64,000 nt of DNA from Streptomyces sp. NBC_00582 (lineage in GTDB: Bacteria; Actinomycetota; Actinomycetes; Streptomycetales; Streptomycetaceae), in assembly GCF_036345155.1 (NCBI RefSeq), contig NZ_CP107772.1, forward strand, positions 4,216,001 to 4,280,000, read 5' to 3'. A program made the position numbers and the translations under genes. This document shows, one piece after another, positions 63,482-64,000 of this stretch; positions within the stretch are counted from its first letter, which is position 1; every line of letters begins with the position of its first letter. The notes below the pieces were generated by a model. That model did no database searches, was not told the DNA's origin, and was given only the letters and a program-made list of their open reading frames with translations.

Positions 63482-64000
63482 TCATCCCACCGCCAGCAAG
63501 ATCGCCAGCACCACGGCCCCCGCGGCCGCCGGGCCGAGGATTTCCCACGCCCACCGCACGGTCACCTCGCCCTGCGCGCTTTCCGCCTTCTCGCGCGCCT
63601 CCCACAGGTTCCGCAGCTCGTCCATGACCTGGTCGGTCGCGGCCCGCACGGGTCCCTGCGGCGTCGACCGGGAGGAACCCCCGAACCCGCCGAGCCCGCC
63701 CCGGCCGCCCCCGCGCCCCGCGCCCGTCTCGCGCCCGGGGTGGCCGTCCGCCGCCGCCCGTGCCTCCCGTCGGGCCGCCGACTTGCGGGCCCGCAGCGAC
63801 ACCGGGATCGCCCAGAGCTGGACCTTGCTCCCCGACTTGGCCAGGGCCTCGTTGGAGTACCCGGACCGCAGCGCCGCGATCTCCCCCCAGGGCAGCACGA
63901 CCACCCGGAACGGGTTGCGCACCCGCAGCCGGTCCTGGCCGGCGTACACGGCGGGCCGCAGGGTGAAGGCGACGACGAGCGGCACGACCAGGATGAGGGT
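63482..64000 (-). CDS. PH-domain membrane protein (5' end outside window)
   Basis: At least 173 residues; the frame is open to the window edge, so the start lies outside. Visible parts: an N-terminal membrane helix (LILVVPLVVAFTL), a PH-like domain with DRLRVRNPFRVVVLPWGEIAALRSGYSNEALAKSG and VQLWAIPVSLRARK, a Gly/Arg-rich linker, and a C-terminal helix (ILGPAAAGAVVLAILLAVG). Matches bacterial PH (bPH6-like) membrane proteins. Role unknown. Confidence 0.8.
   Translation of the reverse strand, partial: TLILVVPLVVAFTLRPAVYAGQDRLRVRNPFRVVVLPWGEIAALRSGYSNEALAKSGSKVQLWAIPVSLRARKSAARREARAAADGHPGRETGAGRGGGRGGLGGFGGSSRSTPQGPVRAATDQVMDELRNLWEAREKAESAQGEVTVRWAWEILGPAAAGAVVLAILLAVG

Overview
The window is a high-GC actinobacterial chromosome segment, almost certainly Streptomyces. 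Evidence: strong third-position G/C bias, many GTG/TTG starts, mycothiol S-conjugate amidase (mca), GTP-dependent PEP carboxykinase, an acyl-CoA carboxylase set with the small epsilon subunit, a LAxTG surface protein, MmyB-type regulators and several apparently leaderless promoters. From memory, the gene order (pckG, mca, greA, ilvA, metB, L,D-transpeptidase, hutH, cya, birA, pccB, accA2, DeoR, lpd-like, PNP, phospho-sugar mutase) parallels the S. coelicolor core around SCO4979 down to SCO4916. Most of the window is therefore conserved core, and the unusual content sits in a few interruptions.

Layout. 1-7.4 kb: a divergent GtrB-like/GtrA pair, pckG, a TrhA/hemolysin III protein, a DHA2 efflux pump with its TetR regulator, and a Mut7-C protein. 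7.5-13.2 kb: a DUF255 thioredoxin-fold protein whose 3' end is tandemly repeated, and a large STAND NTPase with TPR repeats. 13.2-13.95 kb: an extremely G-rich repeat tract with no convincing gene. 14-23.7 kb: mca, DUF4307, greA, a DrrAB-type exporter, ilvA, MarR, a sigma-like protein with a small membrane partner, metB and a membrane-anchored hypothetical.

23.7-32 kb is the accessory and decayed zone. It holds a 3' remnant of an msrA gene, a PD-(D/E)XK-fold protein, a DUF4760-like membrane protein, a DUF4291 gene split by a ~1.6-kb insertion bounded by an 8-bp direct repeat, two decayed TerD-like gene ends, an MmyB regulator/SDR pair, an intact but different msrA, a frameshifted nitrilase remnant, and two short tandem-repeat arrays (52-bp and 34-bp units). 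31.6-43 kb: a membrane-anchored PemK/MazF-like protein, a beta-lactamase-fold hydrolase, a VOC protein, a zinc alcohol dehydrogenase next to an MmyB regulator, a frameshifted monooxygenase-truncated globin fusion, a MacB-type ABC exporter and an L,D-transpeptidase lipoprotein.

43-64 kb is core again: surface protein and lipoprotein, hutH, a GAF-GGDEF cyclase, enoyl-CoA hydratase, class III adenylate cyclase, then the acyl-CoA carboxylase neighbourhood. In that neighbourhood the biotin ligase BirA modifies the biotin-bearing alpha chain AccA2, which works with the carboxyltransferase PccB and the epsilon subunit. Maf and a 42-residue membrane protein lie between them. The window ends with a DeoR regulator, an LpdA-like flavoprotein, PNP, a phospho-sugar mutase and a partial PH-domain protein; PNP plus mutase form a nucleoside salvage unit. 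No rRNA, tRNA or CRISPR array was recognised.
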